Shown one piece after another: positions 38,568 to 52,557 of a stretch of 64,000 nucleotides of DNA. The position numbers and the translations under genes were made by a program. Under the pieces are notes generated by a model. It did not search any database. It was given only the letters and a program-made list of their open reading frames with translations, and was not told the DNA's origin. The stretch is from an uncultured Chelatococcus sp. (GTDB taxonomy: Bacteria > Pseudomonadota > Alphaproteobacteria > Rhizobiales > Beijerinckiaceae): assembly GCA_937863995.1 (NCBI GenBank), contig CALMIK010000046.1:1-64000 (forward strand). The letters run 5' to 3'. Each line of letters opens with the position of its first letter. The first letter of the stretch is position 1.

Positions 38568-39911
38568 ATGATCCCGCGCTACAGCCGCCCCGAGATGGTC
38601 GCCATCTGGTCGCCCGAAACCAAGTTCCGCATCTGGTTCGAGATCGAGGCTCACGCCACCTCCGCCCTCGCCGATCTCGGCGTCGTGCCGCGGGAAGCGG
38701 CGGATATCGTCTGGGAAAAAGGCTCGAAGGCCACCTTCGACGTGGATCGCATCGACGCGATCGAGCGCGAGGTCAAGCATGACGTCATCGCCTTCCTGAC
38801 GCATCTTTCCGAGATCGTCGGCCCCGAGGCGCGCTTCGTGCATCAGGGCATGACGTCGTCGGACGTGCTCGACACCTGCCTTTCCGTGCAGCTCGCGCGC
38901 GCGAGCGACATTCTTCTCGCCGACATCGACGCGCTGCTCGCCGCGCTCAAGCGTCGGGCCTACGAATACAAGCTCACGCCCACCATCGGCCGCTCGCACG
39001 GAATCCACGCCGAGCCGGTGACGTTCGGGCTCAAGCTGGCGCAGGCCTATGCGGAATTCGCCCGCAATCGCGAGCGGCTCGTAGCGGCGCGGCGCGAGAT
39101 CGCCACCTGCGCCATCTCCGGCGCGGTCGGCACGTTCGCCAACATCGATCCTTCGGTGGAAATCTATGTCGCCGAGAAGCTTGGCCTCGCGGTCGAGCCC
39201 ACCTCGACACAGGTCATCCCGCGCGACAGGCATGCGGCCTATTTCTCGACGCTGGCAGTCATCGCGTCCTCCATCGAGCGGCTGGCGACGGAAATCCGCC
39301 ACCTGCAGCGCAGCGAGGTCTATGAAGCCGAGGAGTTCTTCTCCGAAGGGCAGAAGGGCTCGTCCGCGATGCCCCACAAGCGCAACCCGGTGCTGACCGA
39401 AAACCTCACCGGCCTCGCTCGCGTGGTACGCGGCTACGCCGTGCCGGCGCTGGAGAACGTGGCGCTGTGGCATGAGCGCGACATCTCGCACTCGTCGGTG
39501 GAGCGCGTGATCGGTCCCGACGCAACCGTGACGCTGGATTTCGCGCTGGCCAGGCTCGCGACCGTCATCGACAAGCTCGTGGTATACCCCGAGAACATGC
39601 AGGCCAATCTGGACAAGCTCGGTGGCCTCGTGCATTCTCAACGGGTTCTGCTGGCGCTGACGCAAAAGGGCGTCTCCCGCGAGGACGCGTACCGGCTGGT
39701 TCAGCGCAACGCCATGCCCGTGTGGCGCGGCGAAGGGGATTTTCTGACATTGCTCAAGAATGACAAGGAAGTCCGCGCGGCGCTGACGGAAGCCGAAATC
39801 GAGGAAAACTTCGATCTCGGCTATCACCTCAAGCACGTCGATACCATCTTCGAGCGCGTGTTCGGAGCGGCCAAGGCCGGGGCAGCCAAGTCCGGAACGG
39901 TCAATTCCTGA
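38568..39911 (+). CDS. purB: Adenylosuccinate lyase
   Basis: PurB cleaves SAICAR and adenylosuccinate in purine synthesis. The 447-aa protein has the fumarase/aspartase-superfamily segments: MTSSDVLDTCLSVQL, TIGRSHGIHAEPVTFGLK with the catalytic histidine, and the signature loop GSSAMPHKRNPVLTENL. N-terminus MIPRYSRPEMVAIWSPETKF is standard. Its ribosome site AAGGACAAGGA lies just after the rpe remnant. Confidence 0.96.
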   Translation: MIPRYSRPEMVAIWSPETKFRIWFEIEAHATSALADLGVVPREAADIVWEKGSKATFDVDRIDAIEREVKHDVIAFLTHLSEIVGPEARFVHQGMTSSDVLDTCLSVQLARASDILLADIDALLAALKRRAYEYKLTPTIGRSHGIHAEPVTFGLKLAQAYAEFARNRERLVAARREIATCAISGAVGTFANIDPSVEIYVAEKLGLAVEPTSTQVIPRDRHAAYFSTLAVIASSIERLATEIRHLQRSEVYEAEEFFSEGQKGSSAMPHKRNPVLTENLTGLARVVRGYAVPALENVALWHERDISHSSVERVIGPDATVTLDFALARLATVIDKLVVYPENMQANLDKLGGLVHSQRVLLALTQKGVSREDAYRLVQRNAMPVWRGEGDFLTLLKNDKEVRAALTEAEIEENFDLGYHLKHVDTIFERVFGAAKAGAAKSGTVNS

Positions 39912-39920
39912 GGCACACCG

Positions 39921-40475
39921 ATGCGCATTTCCGAATGTGACGTTCTCATCGTCCCGGGCCTCCACAACTCGGACGAGGAGCACTGGCAATCGCGCTGGGA
40001 AAGCCGCCTCGTTTCCGCCTCGCGCGTCGTGCAGGAAAACTGGGCGCGGCCAGACCCGGACGCATGGGCCGCCGTCCTGCGCGAGCGGGTCGCGGCGGCC
40101 ACGCGCCCTGTCGTGCTGGTGGCGCACAGCCTCGGTGTGCTGACGGTGGCGCGCGCCGCGCCCACGCTTCCCGCGGGCAAGGTCATCGGCGCCTTTCTCG
40201 TCGCTGTGCCGGACCCCGAAATGACGGAGAGCCAGCCGCCGGCGGTCGCCCTGTTCGCGCCGGTGCCGACCGATCCGCTGCCCTTCCCGTCGCTTCTGGT
40301 CGCAAGCCGCAACGATGTGCATTGCAGCTTCGAGCGCGCCCAGGCCATCGCGCTCGACTGGGGCGCGGCGCTCGTGGACGCTGGCGAAAGCGGCCACATC
40401 AACGCCCTCTCCGGCCATGGGCCGTGGCCGGAAGGCCTTATGCGGCTGGGGCATTTCCTCGGACGCCTCGGTTGA
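39921..40475 (+). CDS. RBBP9/YdeN-type serine hydrolase
   Basis: A 184-aa small alpha/beta hydrolase. The N-terminal VLIVPGLHNSDEEHWQSRWE is diagnostic of the RBBP9/YdeN family; the nucleophile is in LVAHSLGVLTVAR, the acid in VASRNDVHCSFERA and the histidine in ESGHINALSGHGPWPEG. Bacterial members are poorly characterised; human RBBP9 acts as an aminopeptidase-like hydrolase. It lies 9 nt after purB, probably co-transcribed. Confidence 0.85.
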   Translation: MRISECDVLIVPGLHNSDEEHWQSRWESRLVSASRVVQENWARPDPDAWAAVLRERVAAATRPVVLVAHSLGVLTVARAAPTLPAGKVIGAFLVAVPDPEMTESQPPAVALFAPVPTDPLPFPSLLVASRNDVHCSFERAQAIALDWGAALVDAGESGHINALSGHGPWPEGLMRLGHFLGRLG

Positions 40476-40515
40476 ACCGCGTCATCCACCGCCAGATGCG
40501 CCCGGCAGACGCTGA

Positions 40516-43086
<2,571 letters not shown>

Positions 43087-43163
43087 TGCCGCTGGCGCAG
43101 CCGGGCCATGTCCGCCGCACGCTTGTGCGCGCCCGGATCTGACGGCACCTTTCGGCGTCGGCG

Positions 43164-43182
43164 CCGCCCCTCTTCGGGGCGG
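43164..43182 (+). terminator. GC-rich hairpin after gyrB
   Basis: CCGCCCCTCTTCGGGGCGG forms a stable stem with a UUCG-like loop, nested in GGCG/CGCC arms and followed after 14 nt by GGTTTTCTCC. It is a plausible gyrB terminator. Confidence 0.5.
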
Positions 43183-43225
43183 TCCGGCGTCTATCGGTTT
43201 TCTCCCTGCGCAAGAGAATGCAAGC

Positions 43226-44443
43226 ATGGCCTTCGCCCGCACCTCATCATCCGGGGCTGCCGACCCTTCGCCGCGCTCGATCAGCGGCGGCACGGTGTTC
43301 GCAATGGCGGCGGCGTGCGCGTTCACGGTCGCCAACATCTACTACAACCAGCCGATGATGGTGCTGATGGCGCGCGATGTCGGCGCGCCGGAGACATCCG
43401 CCGGCTTCATCGCCACCGCGACTCAGGCGGGCTATACCGTGGGCCTCGCGCTGCTCGCGCCGCTCGGCGACCGTTTCGAGCGGCGTGGCCTCATCCTGCG
43501 CGTCATCGGCCTCCTCGTTCTGGCGCTGCTCGCCGCCAGCGCCGCGCCCACGTTCCCGCTGCTGCTGCTTTCGGGCTTTCTGGTCGGCATGCTGTCGATC
43601 GCGGCGCAATACACCCTTCCCATGGCCGCGGCCCTCAGCCCGCCCCACCGGCGCGGCAGCGTCATCGGCGTGGTGATGGCCGGCTTGCTGACGGGCATCC
43701 TGGGCGCGCGCACCCTCGCCGGCTTCGTTTCCGACATCGCGGGCTGGCGGGCGATGTTCGTGATCGCGGCCGCGATCATGACGCTCGTCGCCGTGCTCGT
43801 GCGGTTCACCTTTCCGAAGCTCGAGGCGACATCGTCGCTGGGCTACGGCGCGTTGATGCGCTCGCTGCTGCCGTTGTGGCGGGCCGAGCCAGTCCTGCGC
43901 GAGGCGACCTTCGTCGCCGCGTTCGCCTTCGCCACCTTCAACGTGTTCTGGGTCACGCTCACGCCGCACCTCGCCAGCCCCGAACTTGGCTACGGACCGA
44001 CCGTGGCGGGGCTTTTCGGCCTGATCGGCCTGGCCGGAGCGCTCTCGGCAACGCTCGCGGGCCGGCTCGCCGACAACATCAACCCGCGCACCGTGGTCGG
44101 CGGGGCGGTGCTGCTGCTCGTCATCTCCTTCGCGACGCTCGGCGTGTGGGGCCACCTGATCGCGGGGCTCGTCATCGGCGTCATCGTGCTCGATATCGGC
44201 CTGCAAGGCGTGCAGATTTCGAGCCAGATCCGCGTTTTCGCGCTGCAGCCTGAAGCACGCAACCGCGTCAACACCATTTTCATGACCGCCTACTTCATCG
44301 GCGGCACGTCGGGCGCGTTCGTCGGCACGTTGGCGTGGCGTTACGGCGGCTGGCCGGGCGTGACGTTGACGGGCACCGGGCTGGCGCTGATCGGCCTCGT
44401 GATCCACGTCCTTGGGCCGCGATTGTTCGCGGCCCGCTCTTGA
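43226..44443 (+). CDS. MFS transporter (12-TM efflux type)
   Basis: A 405-aa major facilitator with twelve hydrophobic segments. The loop 2-3 motif is LGDRFERRGLILR (MFS motif A), and the N-terminal ANIYYNQPMMVLMARDVG with GFIATATQAGYTVGLAL resembles the YdhP/YgaY-like putative drug or metabolite exporters. The substrate is not predictable. Monocistronic, after the gyrB hairpin. Confidence 0.88.
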   Translation: MAFARTSSSGAADPSPRSISGGTVFAMAAACAFTVANIYYNQPMMVLMARDVGAPETSAGFIATATQAGYTVGLALLAPLGDRFERRGLILRVIGLLVLALLAASAAPTFPLLLLSGFLVGMLSIAAQYTLPMAAALSPPHRRGSVIGVVMAGLLTGILGARTLAGFVSDIAGWRAMFVIAAAIMTLVAVLVRFTFPKLEATSSLGYGALMRSLLPLWRAEPVLREATFVAAFAFATFNVFWVTLTPHLASPELGYGPTVAGLFGLIGLAGALSATLAGRLADNINPRTVVGGAVLLLVISFATLGVWGHLIAGLVIGVIVLDIGLQGVQISSQIRVFALQPEARNRVNTIFMTAYFIGGTSGAFVGTLAWRYGGWPGVTLTGTGLALIGLVIHVLGPRLFAARS

Positions 44444-44491
44444 CGCTCCTCCAGCATCTGCCACACTCCCCTGCGACAGGAGGAGGAGCGC

Positions 44492-45694
44492 ATGCGTGCC
44501 AATTTCATAGCAGCGGCCGCCGCTGTTTCGATGGCGGTTCTGCCGGGCGCGGCTCATGCCGCCTGCCAGCGCGAGGGCGGATTCGGCCCCTGGCTCGAAG
44601 GGGTGCGCAAGGAAGCGCTCGCTGCCGGCATTTCCCCCGCCGCCGTGTCCGCCGGGTTGAACGGCCTGGCCTACGATCCGGCAATCGTGTCGCGCGATCG
44701 TGGGCAGGGTGTTTTCGGACAAAGCTTCCTGCAGTTTTCCGACCGCATGGTGTCAGGCAATCGCCTGCAGCAGGGCAAGCGGCAGATCGCGGCGCATCGC
44801 GACACCTTCGCCCGCATCGAGGCGCAATACGGCGTTCCCGCCTCCATCATCGCCGCCTTCTGGGGGCTGGAGACGGATTTCGGCGCCAACAACGGCAAAT
44901 TCCCGGCGCTGCACTCGCTCGCCACCCTCGCCTACGATTGCCGGCGTCCGCAGCTTTTCCGCCCGCAGCTCATCGACGCCCTGCGCCTTATCGAGCGCGG
45001 CGATCTCGCGCCCCAGCAGCTCGTCGGCGCGTGGGCGGGCGAGGTCGGGCAGGTGCAGTTCATGCCCTCCGATTACCTGCGCTACGCGGTTGATTTCAAC
45101 GGCAACGGCCGGCGTGACCTCATCCGCGACACCGCGGACGCGCTCGGCTCCGCCGGCAACTACCTCTCCAGCCTGGGCTGGCGCGGCGATCAGCCGTGGC
45201 TCGAGGAAGTGCGCGTGCCCGCCTCGCTGCCGTGGGAGCAGACCGGCCTCGACCGCAGCCAGCCGCGCTCGCGCTGGGCGAGCCTCGGCGTGACCCGCGC
45301 CAACGGCGCCGCCCTGCCCGGCGACGGCTTGCCGTCCTCGCTGCTGCTGCCCATGGGCAAAGACGGGCCGGCGTTCCTCGCCTATCCGAACTTTCAAGTG
45401 CTGCTGAAGTGGAACCAGTCGTTCATCTACGTGATCACGGTCGGCTATTTCGCCAACCGCCTCGATGGCGCGCCGCCGGTGCGCCGCGGCGGCAATGTCG
45501 AGCATCTGCCGCCCAAGCAGGTGAGCGAGATTCAGCAGCTGCTGAACGCGCAAGGGTTCGGCGCCGGCAAGGTGGACGGCATCATCGGCGCGGACACGCG
45601 GGTGGCGACGCGCGCGGCGCAGGTCAAGCACGGCCTGCCCGCCGATGGCTACCCCACCGCCACGCTGCTGGCGAAACTGCGCGGCGGGAGATAG
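44492..45694 (+). CDS. Lytic murein transglycosylase (MltB type) with peptidoglycan-binding domain
   Basis: A 400-aa exported enzyme. Signal peptide residues 1-~24 (AAAAVSMAVLPGAAHA). The SLT-like catalytic domain contains the catalytic Glu in GLETDFGANNGKF and the blocks WAGEVGQVQFMPSDYLRYAVD and GNGRRDLIRDTADALGSAGNYL. The C-terminal ~60 residues (EIQQLLNAQGFGAGKVDGIIG, TRVATRAAQ) form a PG_binding_1 domain. It cleaves glycan strands to 1,6-anhydro products in the periplasm. Confidence 0.92.
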   Translation: MRANFIAAAAAVSMAVLPGAAHAACQREGGFGPWLEGVRKEALAAGISPAAVSAGLNGLAYDPAIVSRDRGQGVFGQSFLQFSDRMVSGNRLQQGKRQIAAHRDTFARIEAQYGVPASIIAAFWGLETDFGANNGKFPALHSLATLAYDCRRPQLFRPQLIDALRLIERGDLAPQQLVGAWAGEVGQVQFMPSDYLRYAVDFNGNGRRDLIRDTADALGSAGNYLSSLGWRGDQPWLEEVRVPASLPWEQTGLDRSQPRSRWASLGVTRANGAALPGDGLPSSLLLPMGKDGPAFLAYPNFQVLLKWNQSFIYVITVGYFANRLDGAPPVRRGGNVEHLPPKQVSEIQQLLNAQGFGAGKVDGIIGADTRVATRAAQVKHGLPADGYPTATLLAKLRGGR

Positions 45695-45779
45695 GCGCGC
45701 GCCTGCCACCGCATTTTCGGCCCTTGCATTACGCGCGGTTTCGCGCGACAAGCGGCCTTCGCCAGTTCAAATGCAAGCA

Positions 45780-47363
<1,584 letters not shown>

Positions 47364-47456
47364 GCCCGCGGGCGCAGGCGAGGCAATCGCCGGGATTGCG
47401 GCTGGCGGCAAGGCCGATGGCGTTGCCGTAGCCCTTGCCTCGCCGGGAACCGTGCC

Positions 47457-47963
47457 TCAATCCCCCGCCACCACCAGCGCCCAGTAGACCTTGTACTTCG
47501 ATCCCGGCGCATAGGCGGTGGCGATGCCGAAGCGTGTCGCGGATTGTTGCAGCAGCACTCGGTTGTGCTGGGGCGACTCGCGCCAGCCGGAAAATGCTTC
47601 CGCCAGCGTCCTGTAACCGGCCGACAGATTCACGCCCGGCGCCCGCACGCCCTTGGCCGCGAGGCGCTGCTTGAGCGCATCCGCCGACGCCGGCTTGTCG
47701 GCGCGCGCCGCCGACGTTGCGCTCGCAGCCGCCTCGCCGGTGAGCCCGGCGTCGAAACGCAGCGCGCCGAGGCCGTGGTTGCGGCGATAGGCGGAGAAAA
47801 CTTCCGCGGCAGCGGCGGTGTCCACCGCTGCGCCGGCGCGGTCGAGCGGACGATAGAACGGCGCCACGCCGTCACGCGCCGGAGGGGTCGCGCAGCCGCC
47901 AAGACCCAGCAGCAGGCAGGCCACGGCAGCCGCCTTGCCCGAGAACAATTCCGCAATCGTCAT
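47457..47963 (-). CDS. CAP-domain lipoprotein
   Basis: A 168-aa protein with lipoprotein signal (LLLGLGGC, Cys about residue 23) and a CAP/SCP domain: FSAYRRNHGLGALRFDAGLT at the N-terminal end, then FSGWRESPQHNRVLLQQSATRFGIATAY and YWALVVAG. The His in the SPQHN block is conserved. Function of bacterial CAP proteins is mostly unknown. ATG 47963 overlaps the stop of the upstream MscS gene (ATGA). Confidence 0.85.
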   Translation of the reverse strand: MTIAELFSGKAAAVACLLLGLGGCATPPARDGVAPFYRPLDRAGAAVDTAAAAEVFSAYRRNHGLGALRFDAGLTGEAAASATSAARADKPASADALKQRLAAKGVRAPGVNLSAGYRTLAEAFSGWRESPQHNRVLLQQSATRFGIATAYAPGSKYKVYWALVVAGD

Positions 47964-50479
47964 GATGAAATCCCGTCGCCTCCCTGATGCAGGCTTTGGC
48001 TGTAGAGCGCCCCCCCATCGGCCACGGTCTTGCGGCCGGTGCCCCATTCCTCCAGCGCCATGGGCCGCACGGGGACGAAGTCCTTCTCGCGCAGCGCCCG
48101 CAGCACGGCGAAGCTGATCTCGCTCGATACCGAAAGCCTGTTTTCGATGTTGCCGATGAAGCAGCGCAGCTCGAAGCGCAGCATGGTGTTCTCGAAGGCG
48201 CGCAGCAGGACGTGCGGCGCCGGCGTCTCAAGCACCTGCGCGTGGGCGCGCGCGCAAGCCAGCATCAGCTCGCGCACCTCGTCGGGATCGGCGGCATAGG
48301 TCACGCCGATTGAAATGATGATACGCCCCATGCGGTCGCGGTGCAGCCAGTTCATCACCGTGCCCGACACGAGGTTCGAGTTCGGCACGATCACCGCCGC
48401 GCGGTCGAAGGTTTCGATTTCCGTCGCGCGCACGTTGATGCGCCTGACGTAGCCCTCGTCCTTGCCCACCACGACCCAGTCGCCCACCTTGATCGGCCGT
48501 TCCCACAGCAGGATAAGGCCGGAAACGAAGTTGTTGACGATGGACTGCAGGCCGAAACCGATACCAACCGAGAGCGCGCCGGCGACGATCGTCAGCCGTT
48601 CGAGGCCAAGCCCCAGGCTGGCGCTGGCGATGCCGACAGCAAGGAAGAAGCCGACATAGCCGACGCCGGTCGCGATGGAGTTGCGGATGCCGGGGTCCAT
48701 GCTGGTCGCCGGCAGGAATCGTGTCGACAGCCATGACTGCACGATGCGGCTGATGCCGATGATGATCATGAAGGTGACGACGGAGCTGAGCAACACCATC
48801 GGCGACAGGCGCACCTCGCCGATCGCGAACCCGTTCTGGATCAGCCGCACGGACGACAGGAAATCGTTCGATTCGAAGCCCCACGGCGACAGGATCAGCA
48901 GCACGCCCAGACCGAACAGCATCAGCTTCGCCAGGCCGGCGAAGAGAATGCCGATCTGCTCGAGAGTCCGCCGGCGCATGCCGATGCTCGTCTGAAGCAC
49001 CAGCGAAACCCGCGTGTTGCGCTTGGGCAGCTCGACCGCGATCTCGTCGACCAGCGTCGACACGATGAAAAGCAGGCCGACCACGGTCGCGAACCGCACG
49101 ATCTGATCGACGATGAACGACGCGAACGCGATGAACCCGGTCAGCACCGCGACGATGATGGCTAGGGTCGCGACCCACGCAACCAGACGCACCAGCGCCC
49201 ATATCTGTGGATCGGGCGGAACGTAGGGGCCGAAATCGTCCTCGGTCGGCCGCACCCGCCGGCGCAGGCCCTGCAACGACCAGAACATCACCAGCGCGAC
49301 GGAAAAGGTCGACAGGCCATCGGCCACCGCCACCAGCGCCAGATTGGCATCCACCGCCGCCACCACGGCCTGCGCGAGTTCGCCGGCAAGAATGACCACC
49401 GTCAGCCTGACGCTGGAGTGGTAGAGATGGCGGGCGGTGTCATCGTCCATGGCGAACAGGCGCCACTGCGGCACGTTGGGCGCGAACAGCGCCCGCGCCA
49501 GCCCGCGCATGAAGACCAGGAAACCGCCGCTGAACAGCAGCAGGACGACGACGAGCTCCATGCGGCCGTCCGTCAGGCCATAGGTGTCGAGACCAATAAA
49601 GAGAACCGCGAACGCCGCGATGATCGGCAGCGACACGCCGATCATGAGGCCGAGCGCCTTGAGCGCCCGGCGCAGGCGCGGCGGCTTCACCTCCTCGCGC
49701 GAGCGGTTGGTCATTTGCGGCAGGAAACGGCGTTGCAGGAAGGACAGGCCCGCCCACACGGCGAGCGCGAGCAGCGACGTGAGGGCGAGGCCCTCCTTGG
49801 CCCGCCGCTCGGCGGTCATCAGCCAGTCGCCGAACAGCCCCCTGCCGTTGGCGACGCCCTCGGGTATGCCCGACGCTGCCTCGATCCACAGCCATGGCGA
49901 CAGCAGGCTGTCGGTGTGCGCCAGCACCTCGTTGGCGAAGGCCTCGCGGCGATGGTCGTTGATGGCGGTGCTCACCTGGTTCGCCCGCACCAGCGCCGCC
50001 TCGGCGAGGTTGACGATGGCCTGCAGCTCCGACAACGCCCGTGTGCGTTCCTCGCGCTCGCGGGCCGCCGCCTCCGCCTCCGGCGGCGCGCCCTCGGCAG
50101 GCCGTGGGCCGAGTTGCGCGAGCTGCGCGTTCAGCGCCGCCGTGCGCGGCGTCAGCTCGGCGATCAATCCGCGGATCTTGGCCGTGACCGCGATCACGCG
50201 GTGGCGCAGATCGGTCAGCGCATCCTCGGGCAGAGAATCGGCGGCGACTTCGGCTTCCAGCTTGTCGAGCTCGGCGCGCGCCGCCTCGAGAATCTTGTCC
50301 GGCGCGAGCCGCCGCACCTCGGTCGCCGCCCCTGAGGGCGCCCCCGGCACGGGCGCATCGGCGATGTCGCTGCGCGCCGCGCCCGGCACGAGGCAGAGCA
50401 TGAACAACACGAGCATCAGCATGCCTGCCGCCGCCGGCATGTGCCGCAACCGCGCCGGGATCAGCATGCCGCGCGCCAT
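47960..50479 (-). CDS. Large MscS-family mechanosensitive channel with DUF3772-like N-terminus
   Basis: An 839-aa inner-membrane protein. Signal peptide (LMLVLFMLCLVPGAARSD), a periplasmic coiled-coil domain (residues ~50-210) like MscK/YbdG-type DUF3772 proteins, then about ten membrane segments. The C-terminal MscS core has the pore helix region GLGLERLTIVAGALSVGIGFGL, then QSIVNNFVSGLILLWERPIKV and GDWVVVGKDEGYVRRINVRAT. It would release solutes under osmotic downshock. ATG 50479 lies one base from the aroB stop; the CAP gene follows with a 4-nt overlap, so all three may share a transcript. Confidence 0.9.
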   Translation of the reverse strand: MARGMLIPARLRHMPAAAGMLMLVLFMLCLVPGAARSDIADAPVPGAPSGAATEVRRLAPDKILEAARAELDKLEAEVAADSLPEDALTDLRHRVIAVTAKIRGLIAELTPRTAALNAQLAQLGPRPAEGAPPEAEAAAREREERTRALSELQAIVNLAEAALVRANQVSTAINDHRREAFANEVLAHTDSLLSPWLWIEAASGIPEGVANGRGLFGDWLMTAERRAKEGLALTSLLALAVWAGLSFLQRRFLPQMTNRSREEVKPPRLRRALKALGLMIGVSLPIIAAFAVLFIGLDTYGLTDGRMELVVVLLLFSGGFLVFMRGLARALFAPNVPQWRLFAMDDDTARHLYHSSVRLTVVILAGELAQAVVAAVDANLALVAVADGLSTFSVALVMFWSLQGLRRRVRPTEDDFGPYVPPDPQIWALVRLVAWVATLAIIVAVLTGFIAFASFIVDQIVRFATVVGLLFIVSTLVDEIAVELPKRNTRVSLVLQTSIGMRRRTLEQIGILFAGLAKLMLFGLGVLLILSPWGFESNDFLSSVRLIQNGFAIGEVRLSPMVLLSSVVTFMIIIGISRIVQSWLSTRFLPATSMDPGIRNSIATGVGYVGFFLAVGIASASLGLGLERLTIVAGALSVGIGFGLQSIVNNFVSGLILLWERPIKVGDWVVVGKDEGYVRRINVRATEIETFDRAAVIVPNSNLVSGTVMNWLHRDRMGRIIISIGVTYAADPDEVRELMLACARAHAQVLETPAPHVLLRAFENTMLRFELRCFIGNIENRLSVSSEISFAVLRALREKDFVPVRPMALEEWGTGRKTVADGGALYSQSLHQGGDGISS

Positions 50480-50480
50480 G

Positions 50481-51644
50481 TCAGCCGCCACCCGCCGCGA
50501 ATTCGTCCGCGAGGAATGCCCGCACGTCGCCCGCCGCCACGTCGCGGGCGATGAAACTCTCGCCGATGCCGCGCGCCAGGATGAACGTCAGCGCGCCGCG
50601 CCGCACCTTCTTGTCCTGCGCCATGGCGTCGAGCAGGCTGTCGACGCTGCCGATGTCGCCGGGCACGTCCTGCAACCGCGTCGGCAGGCCCACCTGCCGC
50701 AGGTGGGCCGCCACGCGCTCGGCATCCTGGCCGGACGCAAGCCCCTGCCGGGCCGAAAAGCGGAACGCGAGCGCCATGCCGATGGCGACCCCCTCGCCGT
50801 GCACCAGCCGCGCGCCGTCATAGGCCACCGCGCGTTCCAGCGCATGGCCGAACGTGTGCCCGAGATTGAGCAGCGCCCTGTCGCCGTTTTCGTGCTCGTC
50901 GCGCGCCACCACGTCCGCCTTGGCGGCGCAGCTTTTCGCCACCGCATAGGCGCACGCGCTTCCCGCCTCAAACACCGAGGGGCCGTTGGCCTCGCACCAT
51001 TCGAAGAAATCGCGGTCGCCGATGAGCCCGTATTTCACCACTTCGGCGTAGCCGGCGCGGAATTCCCTGTCGCTCAGGGTATCGAGCAGAGCCAGGTCCG
51101 CCACGACGAGCGACGGCTGATGGAAAGCGCCGACGAGGTTCTTGCCGTGGGGAGAGTTGATGCCCGTCTTGCCGCCGACGGACGAATCCACCTGCGCCAG
51201 CAGCGTCGTGGGCCATTGCACGAAACGCACCCCGCGCCGCAGCGACGCGGCCGCGAAGCCGGCGAGATCGCCCACCACGCCGCCGCCCAGCGCCAGCACC
51301 AGGTCGCCGCGCTCGATACGGGCGGCGATCAGCGCGTCGGACACACGCGCGAACTCGGCGTACGACTTCGATCCCTCTCCCGGCGGAACGGCGACGCGCG
51401 CCACGCGCAGCCCGCGCTCCTCCAGCGCCGCTTCCACCGCCTGCCCGTGCAGATCGCCGACGGTAGCATCGGTGACGATGGCGACAGCGCCGCCCGGCGC
51501 GAGCGCGGCGACACGCGCGGCGCCTTCCTCCAGAAGGCCGCGGCCGATCACGATATCGTAAGCGCGCTCCCCGAGCTTCACAGCAACGGTGCTGAAACCC
51601 GCCGCCGTGTCGGTGCTGGCGGGAGATGGCTTATCGACGGTCAT
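50481..51644 (-). CDS. aroB: 3-dehydroquinate synthase
   Basis: AroB cyclises DAHP to 3-dehydroquinate, the second shikimate step. The 387-aa protein has NAD-binding LALGGGVVGDLAGFAAA, the substrate loop PTTLLAQVDSSVGGKTGIN, metal ligands in AEVVKYGLIGD and NLGHTFGHALE, and HGEGVAIGMALA. ATG 51644 is preceded by aroK 84 nt upstream on the same strand, the usual aroK-aroB pair. Confidence 0.95.
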   Translation of the reverse strand: MTVDKPSPASTDTAAGFSTVAVKLGERAYDIVIGRGLLEEGAARVAALAPGGAVAIVTDATVGDLHGQAVEAALEERGLRVARVAVPPGEGSKSYAEFARVSDALIAARIERGDLVLALGGGVVGDLAGFAAASLRRGVRFVQWPTTLLAQVDSSVGGKTGINSPHGKNLVGAFHQPSLVVADLALLDTLSDREFRAGYAEVVKYGLIGDRDFFEWCEANGPSVFEAGSACAYAVAKSCAAKADVVARDEHENGDRALLNLGHTFGHALERAVAYDGARLVHGEGVAIGMALAFRFSARQGLASGQDAERVAAHLRQVGLPTRLQDVPGDIGSVDSLLDAMAQDKKVRRGALTFILARGIGESFIARDVAAGDVRAFLADEFAAGGG

Positions 51645-51727
51645 GCAAAGGCTCCGAAAACTGTGACACCGCCGGCCATGCCGCCGCAACCGTGCTGCGG
51701 CGCGGCGAGGCCGACTGCGTCGGACTT

Positions 51728-52285
51728 TTACAGATTGGCGTCGAGAAGCGCCACAAGTTCGTCGACGATGGTCTCGTGCGCGGCCTCGTGGGACACGAGC
51801 GTCATGTCGGCGTTGGCGTAGACGGGGTAGCGCTCGTCCATGAGGCGGCGCAAGGTGCCCTCGGGATCCTCGGTCTGCAGCAGCGGGCGGGTCGGGCGCT
51901 TGCGCACTCGCCGCATCAGGGTTTCCGCATCGGCCTTGAGCCAGACGGAGGGGCCGGATTCGGCGATCCGCGCCCGCGTGTGCGGGTTCATGTACGCGCC
52001 GCCGCCGGTGGCGAGCACCTGCGGCCCCTCGTGCAGCAAACGGTCGATGACCCGCCGCTCGCCCTCGCGGAAATGCGCCTCGCCGTGCACGCTGAAGATA
52101 TCGGTGATGGCCATGCCTGCGGCGGCCTCGATCTCGTTGTCGGCATCGACGAACGGCAGGTCGAGGCGCTGGGCGAGACGGCGGCCGATGGTGCTCTTGC
52201 CGGCGCCCATCATGCCGATCAGGCTGATCGTGCGGGATCCGAGCCGCGCGCGGATTCGCGCCGCGATCGCAGGATCGCAATGCAT
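51728..52285 (-). CDS. aroK: Shikimate kinase
   Basis: AroK phosphorylates shikimate. The protein has Walker A GMMGAGKSTIGRRLA, FVDADNEIE for shikimate binding, HGEAHFREGERRV, TGGGAYMNPHTR and the lid RPLLQ. ATG 52285 (MHCDPAIAARIRARLG) gives 185 aa; an extension to 52396 is unconserved. It is upstream of aroB and divergent from the small membrane protein and xerD. Confidence 0.93.
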   Translation of the reverse strand: MHCDPAIAARIRARLGSRTISLIGMMGAGKSTIGRRLAQRLDLPFVDADNEIEAAAGMAITDIFSVHGEAHFREGERRVIDRLLHEGPQVLATGGGAYMNPHTRARIAESGPSVWLKADAETLMRRVRKRPTRPLLQTEDPEGTLRRLMDERYPVYANADMTLVSHEAAHETIVDELVALLDANL

Positions 52286-52557
52286 GGAGTCGGCAAACCC
52301 GTTGCCGCCCTCGCTTCCGATACCCGCATCGCCGCCGTCGTCCGCCACCAACGCCTCATCCTCCCCGTGCGGCCAACCCGCTTCGCCTGGCCGCATCCTG
52401 CCCGCGCCAAACCACGACCATGCGACAGATACCGTCGCTTGTCGATCATATGCCGTTTACTATCGTGGGATAAATATCAGCCGCCGCCCCCAACGGGTGG
52501 TACCCTCTTCGCGGAGGAGGCATCGCGGAAGCGGGCGATGCCGGAACCGGAGAATCG

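Noticed and set aside
38199..40454. 751-codon minus-strand frame across purB
   Set aside because: Antisense shadow of purB and its neighbours with no recognisable motif.
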